Origin: Bacteroidaceae bacterium
GTDB taxonomy: Bacteria; Bacteroidota; Bacteroidia; Bacteroidales; Bacteroidaceae
NCBI GenBank assembly: GCA_024401095.1
Contig: JAKSLR010000006.1
Location: 1-64,000, forward strand
Direction: 5' to 3'
DNA: 64,000 nucleotides
Notes under the pieces: model-generated
Seen by the model: the letters and a program-made list of their open reading frames with translations, nothing else
Told to the model about the DNA's origin: nothing
The model's database searches: none
Shown: piece by piece, positions 27,591 through 35,286 of the stretch
Numbering within the stretch: position 1 is the stretch's first letter
How the letters are laid out: each line of letters opens with the position of its first letter
Position numbers and translations under genes: made by a program

Positions 27591-27674
27591 GCTTTCGCAT
27601 TGGTCGCTGTCATGGGAAGAGTAACCTGATATGCCAATGTCGGACGACACAACAATTTAAATTACTATTTAACA
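27591..27674 (+). promoter_or_regulatory. Structured 5' leader of rplS
   Basis: GCATTGG (27597-27603) pairs with CCAATGT (27634-27640), enclosing about 30 bases. GTCG (27603-27606) could alternatively pair with CGAC (27645-27648). Ribosomal protein leaders for L19 are known in Flavobacteria; whether this is the Bacteroidales equivalent is inference. Confidence 0.4.
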
Positions 27675-28037
27675 ATGGATTTGATTAAAATTGCTGAAGA
27701 AGCATTTGCTACTGGTAAGGAATTCCCAAAGTTCAAGGCTGGTGATACTATTACTGTAGCTTACAAAATCGTCGAAGGTAACAAGGAGCGTATCCAGTTG
27801 TATCGCGGTGTTGTTATCAAGATTAGCGGCCATGGCCTGAAGAAGCGTTTCACTGTTCGCAAGATGTCTGGTACTGTAGGTGTAGAGCGTATCTTCCCTA
27901 TTGAGTCTCCAAACATTGAGAAGATTGAGGTGAACAAAGTTGGTAAGGTTCGTCGTGCTAAGTTGTATTATCTTCGTGCCCTCACCGGTAAGAAGGCTAG
28001 AATTCAGGAGAAGAGAACCAACGTTACAAACGCCTAA
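27675..28037 (+). CDS. rplS: 50S ribosomal protein L19
   Basis: A 120-residue ribosomal protein at the 30S-50S interface. The family core is intact: [55 protein letters not shown] and [15 protein letters not shown]. It stands alone here, without the rpsP-rimM-trmD neighbours common elsewhere. It has its own promoter, a structured leader and a terminator. Confidence 0.97.
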   Translation: MDLIKIAEEAFATGKEFPKFKAGDTITVAYKIVEGNKERIQLYRGVVIKISGHGLKKRFTVRKMSGTVGVERIFPIESPNIEKIEVNKVGKVRRAKLYYLRALTGKKARIQEKRTNVTNA

Positions 28038-28056
28038 TTCAGTTAATACACATAAA

Positions 28057-28093
28057 GAAAAAAGGGTGCATTTTTATATGCATCCTTTTTTCT
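28057..28093 (+). terminator. Terminator of rplS
   Basis: AAAAAAGGGTGCAT pairs with ATGCATCCTTTTTT (one A/G position unpaired), ending in a T-run. Confidence 0.88.
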
Positions 28094-28107
28094 TATATCT
28101 ATATATG

Positions 28108-28138
28108 AAAAAAGCCATATCTGTGAAGATATGGCTTT
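28108..28138 (-). terminator. Terminator of the ferredoxin gene
   Basis: AAAGCCATATCT (28111-28122) and AGATATGGCTTT (28127-28138) form a perfect 12-bp stem with a 4-base loop; read on the minus strand it is followed by TTTTTT. Confidence 0.85.
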
Positions 28139-28159
28139 ATGTCTTAATTTCTGAATGGA

Positions 28160-28327
28160 TTAGCCTTCAGTGATAGCACCAGATGGGCATGCATCAGCGC
28201 AAGTACCACAGTCAAGACATGCATCTGGGTTAATAGAATACTTTTCACCCTCAGAGATTGCACCTGCTGGGCACTCATCAATACAAGTACCGCAAGCAAC
28301 GCAGTCGTCACCAATTACGTAAGCCAT
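28160..28327 (-). CDS. 2[4Fe-4S] ferredoxin
   Basis: A 55-residue clostridial-type ferredoxin, a small cytoplasmic electron carrier for pyruvate:ferredoxin oxidoreductase and similar anaerobic enzymes. Eight cysteines lie in two CxxCxxCxxxCP motifs: C9, C12, C15, C19 and C37, C40, C43, C47. It starts MAYVIGDDCVACGTC and ends SGAITEG. It is monocistronic with a -7 element at 28380 and a strong terminator. The gene fits an anaerobic lifestyle. Confidence 0.96.
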   Translation of the reverse strand: MAYVIGDDCVACGTCIDECPAGAISEGEKYSINPDACLDCGTCADACPSGAITEG

Positions 28328-28379
28328 AGTTGTAAATTTTAAATTGTTAGTTAATGATATTCGTTTTGCTTTTGTACTG

Positions 28380-28387
28380 CAAAGATA
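28380..28387 (-). promoter_or_regulatory. -7 element of the ferredoxin gene
   Basis: TATCTTTG on the minus strand, about 53 bases upstream of the ferredoxin ATG. The -33 is degenerate. Confidence 0.65.
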
Positions 28388-28476
28388 ATTATTTTCTTTT
28401 GCAACACTAAGAAATTATCTCTTTTTTTAGAACTGCTTATTAAATATGTATTCTATACCTTTATTTAATACATAGT

Positions 28477-29670
28477 TTACTTCAGTTTGGCACAGCATTC
28501 TTTGATTCGTCGCATTGCTTCCACAATGTTCTCATCGCTTGTCGCATAGCTCATACGGAAACAGTCAGGACTTCCGAATGCAGATCCTCCAACAGTGGCT
28601 ACATGTCCAACTTCTAGCAGGTACATTGCAAAATCCATAGAATCATTGATTACTCTGTCTTCAAACTTTTTCCCGTAGAATGATGAACATTTAGGGAAAA
28701 GGTAGAATGCTCCCTTTGGCTCATTAACCTCTAATCCGGGAATCTCTTTTGCAAGTTTTACAATGAGGTCTTTTCTACGTTCAAATGCCTGTCTCATCAT
28801 TTCTACAGGCTCCTGAGTACCAGTGTATGCTGCTACAGCTGCCATTTGGCTAACAGAGCAAGGGCCGCTAGTATATTGGCCTTGTAATTTATTGCAGCCT
28901 TTTACAATCCATTCTGGTGCTGCGATGAATCCAATTCTCCAACCAGTCATGGCATAGGCTTTTGATACACCGTTAATAATTACGGTCTGCTCTTTCATAC
29001 CAGGAAACTGACAAATGCTCTCGTGCTTTCCCACATAGTTGATGTGCTCATAGATTTCATCTGCTATAACAATAACTCTTGGGTACTTTAACAGGACATC
29101 TGCCAAAGCTTTCAGTTCTTCCTTGCTATACACAGAACCTGTAGGGTTAGAAGGAGAGCAGAGAATCAGTGCACGTGTTTTTGGAGTTATTGCAGCTTCC
29201 AATTGAGCAGGTGTAATCTTGAAATCTTGTTCGATACCTGCTTCTGCAATTACAGGTGTTCCGTCTGCTAGCTTTACCATTTCTGGATATGAAACCCAAT
29301 ATGGTGCTGGGACTATTACTTCGTCGCCATTGCTGACCAGTGCCATAATGGCGTTACAAACGCTTTGTTTTGCACCATTAGAACATAGAATCTGTGATGG
29401 CGTATAATCTAAACCATTTTCATTCTTTAGTTTTGCAACAATGGCATTCTTCAATGCAGGATACCCTGGTACAGGAGAGTAACGTGAATAGTTCTCGTCA
29501 ATAGCTTGCTTTGCTGCTTCTTTAATATGATCGGGAGTGTTGAAATCAGGTTCTCCTACACTCATGTTGATTACATCTATGCCTTGAGCCTTAAGCTCTT
29601 GGCTTTTCTGGGACATCATTAGGGTCTGTGACTGTGCAAGTCTTCCCAGACGGTCGGATAAATTGTTCAT
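28477..29670 (-). CDS. Class I PLP aminotransferase (aspartate aminotransferase type)
   Basis: A 397-residue fold type I aminotransferase of the AspB/AspC Ib group, transferring the amino group between aspartate (or related amino acids) and 2-oxoglutarate. The N-terminal substrate loop is MSVGEPDFNTP; PLP contacts are SNGAKQ, SPSNPTG (172-178) and ADEIYEH (203-209); the Schiff-base Lys237 is in GVSKAYAMTGWRIGF; and a C-terminal Arg is in CFRMSYA. Substrate preference is not determined by these motifs. It lies 39 bases after the BI-1 gene. Confidence 0.9.
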   Translation of the reverse strand: MNNLSDRLGRLAQSQTLMMSQKSQELKAQGIDVINMSVGEPDFNTPDHIKEAAKQAIDENYSRYSPVPGYPALKNAIVAKLKNENGLDYTPSQILCSNGAKQSVCNAIMALVSNGDEVIVPAPYWVSYPEMVKLADGTPVIAEAGIEQDFKITPAQLEAAITPKTRALILCSPSNPTGSVYSKEELKALADVLLKYPRVIVIADEIYEHINYVGKHESICQFPGMKEQTVIINGVSKAYAMTGWRIGFIAAPEWIVKGCNKLQGQYTSGPCSVSQMAAVAAYTGTQEPVEMMRQAFERRKDLIVKLAKEIPGLEVNEPKGAFYLFPKCSSFYGKKFEDRVINDSMDFAMYLLEVGHVATVGGSAFGSPDCFRMSYATSDENIVEAMRRIKECCAKLK

Positions 29671-29709
29671 TGGAATAATATGATTATGTATAATATGTAT
29701 TTTGTTTTT

Positions 29710-30426
29710 TTAATCTCTACGCGAACCTAAAATTCTCAGCAGATAAATAAAGAGATTGACGAAATCAAGATAAAGTGATAGGCTACCCATCAGCGCTACT
29801 TTTTGAGTTACGTCATTTTCTTCTGTTCCATATATTTGAAGCATATTCTTGATTTTCTGAACATCCCAGGCTGTTAAGCCTACGAATAATAGAACACCAA
29901 TATAGGTGATTCCCCAATATAAGTAGCTGTTAGCCCAAAAAAGATTGACTAGAGATGCAATTATCAGGCCAATCAATGCCATTGTGAATAAACTGCTAAA
30001 TTTGCTCAAATCCATCTTGGTAGTTGAACCAATGAGTGCCATTACACCAAAGGTACCAGCTGTAACAAAAAATGTTGTTGCAATAGATTCCATGGTATAA
30101 ACAAGAAACAAAACAGACATTGTTGCACCGTTTAGGACAGAGTAGATGGCAAACATAATGCCAGCTGTTGCAAATGACATTTTGTGAATTCTGGCACTTA
30201 GTAAAATGACTAAAGCAAGTTCTGCGATGCAAAGTCCAAAGAAAAGACCGCTGCTAAACATGTCTGGGTGCATTGTCAGGTAGTTTGCAACATAACTGGC
30301 AGTTAATCCTGTTGCGGCCAATGCTAATGCCATCCATGTGAAAACGCTGCGGAATAACTTGGTATATGCAGAGGCACCTGCATATTCAATGTAAGATGCA
30401 TCCCATTTGTTGTTGTAATTTTCCAT
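29710..30426 (-). CDS. Bax inhibitor-1/YccA family membrane protein
   Basis: A 238-residue protein with seven hydrophobic segments in the BI-1 (TMBIM) pattern. The family signatures are VFTWMALALAATGLTASYV at the first helix, LIGSTTKMDLSKF in the cytoplasmic loop, and LTAWDVQKIKNM with LSLYLDFVNLFIYLLRILG at the end, carrying the acidic residues of the pH-sensing pair. Bacterial members (YetJ) act as pH-sensitive calcium leak channels; the role here is inferred only. Confidence 0.9.
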   Translation of the reverse strand: MENYNNKWDASYIEYAGASAYTKLFRSVFTWMALALAATGLTASYVANYLTMHPDMFSSGLFFGLCIAELALVILLSARIHKMSFATAGIMFAIYSVLNGATMSVLFLVYTMESIATTFFVTAGTFGVMALIGSTTKMDLSKFSSLFTMALIGLIIASLVNLFWANSYLYWGITYIGVLLFVGLTAWDVQKIKNMLQIYGTEENDVTQKVALMGSLSLYLDFVNLFIYLLRILGSRRD

Positions 30427-30511
30427 ATTTTTCTCTTTTTTCGTTTAACTTAGATTGTCAAAAATGATATACAAATTCTGGACCATTGTTTTCACTTATG
30501 TTTACTTCAAC

Positions 30512-32434
30512 CTATCTTTCAGAATTTTTAGCAGTAATTAAATTTATTTGTTCCTGTATGAGATTGCTTTTCTGAACGATTTGGCGCATGTCTTTCAATA
30601 ATCTGAAACGATAACGCCAAATGCGGAAGAAAAAGAAAACGCCTAATGGGAAAAATATACCTGCGGCAATATTCTTACGATGCGTTTTAAAAGGGCTAGT
30701 ATGTGCATTGGCAACCAAAATAGGCATTTCATTCAATGCGCTGATAATAATCCTGTTTCTGCTGTTGGATAATTTTTCAATGAGGCTCTCCAGTTTTTCA
30801 CTGATGCTGGCAACTTCAGAATCTGGGTGACTTTTCCAGAAGATTTTAAAATAACTTGGTGGTTTTAGAAGATGGCTAGTCTGTGCGTAAGTTTTACATT
30901 CTTCGTTCAGGGCTGATAGTTCTTCTTTTAAAACTGGATATTCTGGAGTTTCAATAATAACTTCTTTCATTGAAATGGTACGGTGAGTCCGCAATCCTAA
31001 AACACGCACCAGGAAGCTACGATACATGTCCATGTTGAATACAGTTGAATCTTTGTTTGCCTTATAAGTCAACCATGCTCCTACAGGAGTTAAAATAGCG
31101 GTACTGAGCCACATTCCCATCCACGGTGCCATCTGAAGGCTTCGTACTTGGCGATAGGCAGTATTATCTATAATATAATAGATGATGAAAATGACAACAG
31201 AAATAATGACAGGAAGTCCTAATCCTCCTTTTCGGATGATTGCTCCTAAAGGTGCACCAATAAAGAAGAACACAAGACATGCTAAGGACATGGTGATTTT
31301 CCTATGCCAGTTAGCCCAATGAGCGGCAATCTGTTTGTTGTTTTCTTTGATAATCATTTGCTTGAACTCAAGATCTTGCTTTGCATTTGATATGCGTGTC
31401 TTTGCGTTTTGAATCATGGAGATTTTTGCCTCTCCTGGTAACTTTGACCAGATGGTATCAAATGCTGGAACTGTTGTCTTCGCTGTTTTCGTATCTTTAT
31501 TTTTCTCCTTAATGTGTTGATGGCTAGATTCTGGCAATTTTAGCGTCCCTTGTTTCATGTCAGTGTAAAATGCCGTATGTAAACTGTCTTTTTGAGTTTC
31601 CATGCTGTCGATGCTTTCCTTAATCTGCCACATGTCCTTGGTATCGGAACGTGCTGATAAGAAGCCTGCATCTTGCATCTGAAATCCTCCATCAAAAGCA
31701 ATGATTGTTTGTTTATTTACAAAGGTTTCCCTTCTGTATGGTATATTAATGGAATTACTTGGGGCACTTTGCAGGTTCTCAAACTGTTCTCCACTGAATA
31801 AGGAGAGAATCAGGTGCTGCTTGTCTGCGCTCATATCTAGTCTGCCGGAATCTGCAACAATGATGTGAGCATTCTCGAAACCTTCAGTAAAACTGTAAAT
31901 CGTGATGTCTTTCAACCATCCTGTTTCCTTATCTTTCTTTTTTACATAGACGTTATAGCCTTGGATGTCACTATAGAAGGCCCCCTCAGGGATGTCCAAT
32001 TCTGGTGAGGATTGGCGCATGGACCAAAGCAGGGTGTAAAGTTTATTCCATGAATTAGGCGCTACAACGTTTTGGAAATAGAACGAAGTTACGCCTAGCA
32101 CTGTAACAATAAAAATAAGTGGGCGTAAAACTTTAATAAGGGAGATGCCTGCAGCTTTGATTGCCAGAAGTTCAAATTTCTCTCCTAAATTACCGAAGCT
32201 GATTAAAGCAGCCAATAATATAGCTAGAGGCAGTGAGGTGGGAATAAGTGTGAGTGCAGCATAAAAGAAGAATTCTGCCATGACATCTAAGGTAAGTCCT
32301 TTTCCTATTAAGTCATCAACATATTTCCAGAGGAACTGCATCATGAAAACGAACAAACACACGAAGAATGTACCAGCAAAAAGCAGGCAAAAGTTCTTGA
32401 TAACGTATAAGTCGAGTTTCTTAATTCCAAACAT
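30512..32434 (-). CDS. LptF/LptG-family LPS export permease
   Basis: A 640-residue YjgP/YjgQ-family permease of the ABC system that moves LPS to the outer membrane. Helices 1-3 lie at the N-terminus (YVIKNFCLLFAGTFFVCLFV onward), a periplasmic domain with a long charged insert (about 270-370) follows, then helices 4-6 (ITMSLACLVFFFIGAPLGAIIRKGGLG) and a cytoplasmic extension of about 170 residues ending in another hydrophobic segment. The frame runs to 32542, but TACTTTTG at 32439-32446 puts the start of transcription at or next to the ATG at 32434 (MFGIKKLDLY), so that start is used and the mRNA may be leaderless. The C-terminal extension makes it longer than the proteobacterial proteins. 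Confidence 0.85.
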   Translation of the reverse strand: MFGIKKLDLYVIKNFCLLFAGTFFVCLFVFMMQFLWKYVDDLIGKGLTLDVMAEFFFYAALTLIPTSLPLAILLAALISFGNLGEKFELLAIKAAGISLIKVLRPLIFIVTVLGVTSFYFQNVVAPNSWNKLYTLLWSMRQSSPELDIPEGAFYSDIQGYNVYVKKKDKETGWLKDITIYSFTEGFENAHIIVADSGRLDMSADKQHLILSLFSGEQFENLQSAPSNSINIPYRRETFVNKQTIIAFDGGFQMQDAGFLSARSDTKDMWQIKESIDSMETQKDSLHTAFYTDMKQGTLKLPESSHQHIKEKNKDTKTAKTTVPAFDTIWSKLPGEAKISMIQNAKTRISNAKQDLEFKQMIIKENNKQIAAHWANWHRKITMSLACLVFFFIGAPLGAIIRKGGLGLPVIISVVIFIIYYIIDNTAYRQVRSLQMAPWMGMWLSTAILTPVGAWLTYKANKDSTVFNMDMYRSFLVRVLGLRTHRTISMKEVIIETPEYPVLKEELSALNEECKTYAQTSHLLKPPSYFKIFWKSHPDSEVASISEKLESLIEKLSNSRNRIIISALNEMPILVANAHTSPFKTHRKNIAAGIFFPLGVFFFFRIWRYRFRLLKDMRQIVQKSNLIQEQINLITAKNSER

Positions 32435-32438
32435 GATG

Positions 32439-32446
32439 CAAAAGTA
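32439..32446 (-). promoter_or_regulatory. -7 element at the lptF/G start codon
   Basis: TACTTTTG on the minus strand followed by CATC and then the ATG, so only 4 bases separate the box from the start codon. A TTG near -33 (32468-32470) gives a spacer of about 21. Confidence 0.6.
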
Positions 32447-32549
32447 CGATATTTTTAGCATTTGCGGCAATCTGTTTTTCTTTTTTATTATATAATAATG
32501 TGAAAAACATAAAAAACGTGTTTTGCGGGCATTTTTTTTCAAGAAATGC

Positions 32550-32579
32550 TTGCCAATTCAAAAAAATGTCCTACCTTTG
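32550..32579 (+). promoter_or_regulatory. Promoter of tRNA-Met
   Basis: TTG (32550-32552), 19 bases, TACCTTTG (32572-32579), 18 bases before the mature tRNA 5' end. Confidence 0.8.
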
Positions 32580-32597
32580 CATCCGCAATTAAGCAAT

Positions 32598-32671
32598 GGC
32601 GGGATAGCTCAGCTGGTTAGAGCGCATGATTCATAATCATGAGGTCCCCGGTTCAATCCCGGGTCCCGCTA
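32598..32671 (+). tRNA. tRNA-Met (anticodon CAU)
   Basis: Acceptor GGCGGGA/TCCCGCT (with one G-U end pair), T8-A9, D-stem GCTC/GAGC, anticodon stem CATGA/TCATG around TTCATAA (anticodon CAT), T-arm CCCGG TTCAATC CCGGG, discriminator A. It is not the initiator type, which would have a run of three G-C pairs at the anticodon stem. A lysidine-modified tRNA-Ile2 also has CAT and is the alternative. Confidence 0.93.
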
Positions 32672-32679
32672 CAAAAAAT

Positions 32680-32716
32680 AGTCAGATGGCTTCCACGTCT
32701 GGCTGTTTTCTTTTTA
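32680..32716 (+). terminator. Terminator of tRNA-Met
   Basis: AGTCAGA (32680-32686) pairs with TCTGGCT (32698-32704), with one G-U, followed by GTTTTCTTTTTAT. Confidence 0.75.
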
Positions 32717-32756
32717 TATTGCTATAATTTTCTTTGTAATCTTTAGAACTTGTTTG

Positions 32757-32788
32757 TTTGTCCCGTTTGAGATTTTTTAGTAAGTTTG
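32757..32788 (+). promoter_or_regulatory. Promoter of the lactonase-like gene
   Basis: TTTG (32757-32760), 20 bases, TAAGTTTG (32781-32788), then 19 bases to the ATG at 32808. Confidence 0.75.
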
Positions 32789-32807
32789 CAAACAAACACA
32801 TGAAAGA

Positions 32808-33947
32808 ATGAAAAATATAGCAAAACTTTTAATTCCTGCATTGGCTTTTGCCGCATGTAGCCAGCCTGTACCTCAGGTATCCAATGAGAATGAATTTTAT
32901 CTGTTGATAGGAAGTGCTAATCCTGCACAGGAAGAATCTATACAGTTGTATTCTTTTAATCAAGAAACAGGTGACTTTGCTTATGTAAATGGAGCAACAG
33001 GTGTTGATAACCCGACATTCATGTGCACCAATTCAGAAGAAAGTATTGTTTATGCTGTGGGAGAGTTCGACGAGCCTGAAAAGGCGACAATGAATGCTCT
33101 CACTCTTAATAAAATAGATGGCAAAATGGAACTGTTTAGCTCTCTTCATAACAATGCCGGTGCTCCTTGTAATATTATTCTAACCCCGAATGAAGATTAT
33201 CTTCTTTCTGCTAATTATTGGGGGGGTAGCATGACGTCATATGCTATTGCTGAAGACGGAGCTTTACAGAATCCTGCGGAGATAAAGTATGAAGGATCTG
33301 GACCTCACGTAAATCAAACGCAGCCTCATATTCATGCTGTCAATTTTACTCCGGATAACAAGTATGTTCTTTTGAATGATTTAGGCTTGGATTGCATTCA
33401 TGTTTATCCTTTAAATGATCGTACAGAGAGTGATTCTGTTCCTCTTTTTGATGTGGAAAAAGGGTATGATGTAGAAGTTGATAAGGGTGCTGGCCCTCGT
33501 CATTTATGCTGGACTCCAAATGGGAAATATGCATATGTTATTTCTGAGCTTTCAGGACAACTGTTTACTCTTTCTTACTCAGAAGAGAAACTGGAAGTAA
33601 TAAACTCAATAATTGCAGACACTATACAGGGTGGAGGTAGTGCAGACATTCATATTACCAAAGATGGTAAGTATTTATATGCATCGCATCGTTTAAAAGG
33701 TGATGGAATAAGTATTTATAGCGTAGATGCAACTACAGGTGTTTTGACTCGTTTAGGTTATCAGCTTACGGGAGTTCATCCTCGTAACTTTACCTTGACG
33801 CCAAACGACAAGTTCTTGCTTGTGGCTTGCCGTGATACCAATGAAATTCAAGTTTTTGAACGTGATCCAGAAACAGGAATGTTGAAAGACACAGGGAAGA
33901 AAATAGAATTGAATAAGCCAATGTTTGTCAAATTCTTAAAGAAATAG
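32808..33947 (+). CDS. Lactonase-family beta-propeller lipoprotein
   Basis: A 379-residue protein with lipoprotein signal MKNIAKLLIPALAFAAC (Cys17). The rest is a seven-bladed propeller of the 3-carboxymuconate cyclase/YbhE 6-phosphogluconolactonase family: SYxxDxxGxL-like repeats (YAIAEDGALQNP, IYSVDATTGVLTRL, VFERDPETGMLKDTG), GAGPRHLCWTPNGKYAYVISE and VHPRNFTLTPNDKFLLV. Cytoplasmic members hydrolyse 6-phosphogluconolactone, but the lipid anchor places this one in the envelope, so that reaction is unlikely and the substrate is open. It is monocistronic with its own promoter and a strong terminator. Confidence 0.85.
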   Translation: MKNIAKLLIPALAFAACSQPVPQVSNENEFYLLIGSANPAQEESIQLYSFNQETGDFAYVNGATGVDNPTFMCTNSEESIVYAVGEFDEPEKATMNALTLNKIDGKMELFSSLHNNAGAPCNIILTPNEDYLLSANYWGGSMTSYAIAEDGALQNPAEIKYEGSGPHVNQTQPHIHAVNFTPDNKYVLLNDLGLDCIHVYPLNDRTESDSVPLFDVEKGYDVEVDKGAGPRHLCWTPNGKYAYVISELSGQLFTLSYSEEKLEVINSIIADTIQGGGSADIHITKDGKYLYASHRLKGDGISIYSVDATTGVLTRLGYQLTGVHPRNFTLTPNDKFLLVACRDTNEIQVFERDPETGMLKDTGKKIELNKPMFVKFLKK

Positions 33948-33959
33948 GATTATAATCTG

Positions 33960-33997
33960 AAAAAACACAACACTTTGCAAAGTGTTGTGTTTTTTTA
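33960..33997 (+). terminator. Terminator of the lactonase-like gene
   Basis: AAAAACACAACACTTT and AAAGTGTTGTGTTTTT form a long perfect stem around TGC, ending in seven T. Confidence 0.92.
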
Positions 33998-34122
33998 TCA
34001 TTAGTGTATTTATCTTCCTTGTGATGTGTAATGCGCTTCCAGCCCGAAGAACAAGTCCTATTAAAGGTTTGGATGCACATAAAATGGTTTGTCTACGTGA
34101 CTTTATTATTGGTTAAATGTAG

Positions 34123-34149
34123 CCAATAGTTAGGTATACCTAAAATTGG
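34123..34149. repeat. Palindrome downstream of mnmA
   Basis: TTAGGTATACCTAA (34130-34143) is a perfect 14-bp palindrome, flanked by CCAAT (34123-34127) and ATTGG (34145-34149) that extend it. It lies 11 bases after the mnmA stop on the minus strand with no T-run on that side; on the plus strand a T-rich stretch follows. It may be a 3' hairpin of mnmA or a protein-binding site. The rest of 33998-34160 shows nothing recognisable. Confidence 0.5.
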
Positions 34150-34160
34150 GTTATTCTTTT

Positions 34161-35234
34161 TTAGATCAAACAGATTTCTCCACTACCGTAACAGAGGTGA
34201 TGATCTTTGTCATAAATCACGCAGAACTGGCCTGGGGCAACACCTTGGATAGGTTTCTCTGCTTCTATGTGTAGTTCTTCACCTACTTTGGTGACTAAGG
34301 CTTTGTTAAACTCTGGCGTATGACGTATTTTGAGCGTTACCTCGTAAGGTTTTCCTTCATCCAAGAAAGGGTTCTCGGTAATGGCATGGAAGGCACGGGT
34401 CCCGAAGAGGCTGCGGTACTGCTTCTTGGTATCATATCCATTACTTACCAGCAAAATATTCTTCTTCATATCTTTCTTGACCACATACCATGGGCCTCCA
34501 CTGAAGCCCAAGCCGTGGCGTTGTCCGATAGTGTGGAACCAGAGCCCCTTGTGTTGCCCAAGGACTTTTCCTGTGGCAATGTCTATGACACGTCCTGGTT
34601 TCTCTCCCAGAAATTTCTTGATGTAGTCATTGTAGTTGATTTGGCCTAGGAAACAGATTCCTTGACTGTCTTTTCGCTTGGCAGTAACTAAGTGTTCACG
34701 CTCTGCGATGGCACGAACTTCTTCCTTCATCATATGTCCAATAGGAAACATGGCCTTGCTGATTTGAACGTAATCCAATTGCGCAAGAAAATCGGTTTGA
34801 TCCTTCACGGGGTCAGGACTGGTAGCCAGCCATGTTTTTCCATCAATAATTTCGGTGGTGGCGTAGTGGCCAGTGGCCGTGAAATCGTAATCCTTTCCAA
34901 TCTCCTGTTCAAAGCAACCGAATTTAATGAGACGGTTGCACATCACGTCGGGATTAGGGGTAAGACCTTGTGCCACCTTGTCCATGGTATATTTTACCAC
35001 CAAATCCCAATATTGTTTGTGAAGGTTGACCGTTTGCAGTTTCAGCCCGTATTTATATGCCACAGCAGTTGCCATTTCCAGGTCTTCCTCGCTGGTGCAG
35101 GTAAAGTCCTCTGTATTCTCGTCGGGACCAATTTGAATGTAGAAAAGGTCAGGCTCATAACCAGCCTCTTTTAGTAAATGTACGGCAACGGAGCTGTCTA
35201 CTCCTCCTGATATCAAAGCTGCAATTTTCTTCAT
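34161..35234 (-). CDS. mnmA: tRNA-specific 2-thiouridylase
   Basis: A 357-residue enzyme that puts sulfur on position 2 of the wobble uridine of tRNA-Lys, tRNA-Glu and tRNA-Gln. The PP-loop ATP site is SGGVDSSVA (9-17). The two catalytic cysteines are Cys99 in NPDVMCN and Cys194 in [22 protein letters not shown] marks the central tRNA-binding domain, and a C-terminal beta-barrel follows. Length is standard. Bacteroidetes often carry two mnmA genes, so this may be one of a pair. It has a -7 element upstream at 35253. Confidence 0.93.
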   Translation of the reverse strand: MKKIAALISGGVDSSVAVHLLKEAGYEPDLFYIQIGPDENTEDFTCTSEEDLEMATAVAYKYGLKLQTVNLHKQYWDLVVKYTMDKVAQGLTPNPDVMCNRLIKFGCFEQEIGKDYDFTATGHYATTEIIDGKTWLATSPDPVKDQTDFLAQLDYVQISKAMFPIGHMMKEEVRAIAEREHLVTAKRKDSQGICFLGQINYNDYIKKFLGEKPGRVIDIATGKVLGQHKGLWFHTIGQRHGLGFSGGPWYVVKKDMKKNILLVSNGYDTKKQYRSLFGTRAFHAITENPFLDEGKPYEVTLKIRHTPEFNKALVTKVGEELHIEAEKPIQGVAPGQFCVIYDKDHHLCYGSGEICLI

Positions 35235-35241
35235 AGGATTC

Positions 35242-35260
35242 TATCTTTGGTGCAAAGATA
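35242..35260. promoter_or_regulatory. Face-to-face -7 boxes before mnmA
   Basis: TATCTTTG (35242-35249, plus strand) and its perfect inverted copy CAAAGATA (35253-35260) are separated by GTG. The minus-strand box serves mnmA, 19 bases or more before its ATG; the plus-strand box would drive antisense RNA into the end of the helicase gene. The 19-bp palindrome may be chance symmetry or an operator. Confidence 0.5.
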
Positions 35261-35286
35261 CGTTTTATTTCTTTATTGCGGAAATG

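Noticed and set aside
27620..27665. Very short open frames (4 and 7 codons) in the rplS leader as a leader peptide
   Set aside because: They lack a ribosome-binding context and any amino acid bias; they are most likely chance in a structured leader.
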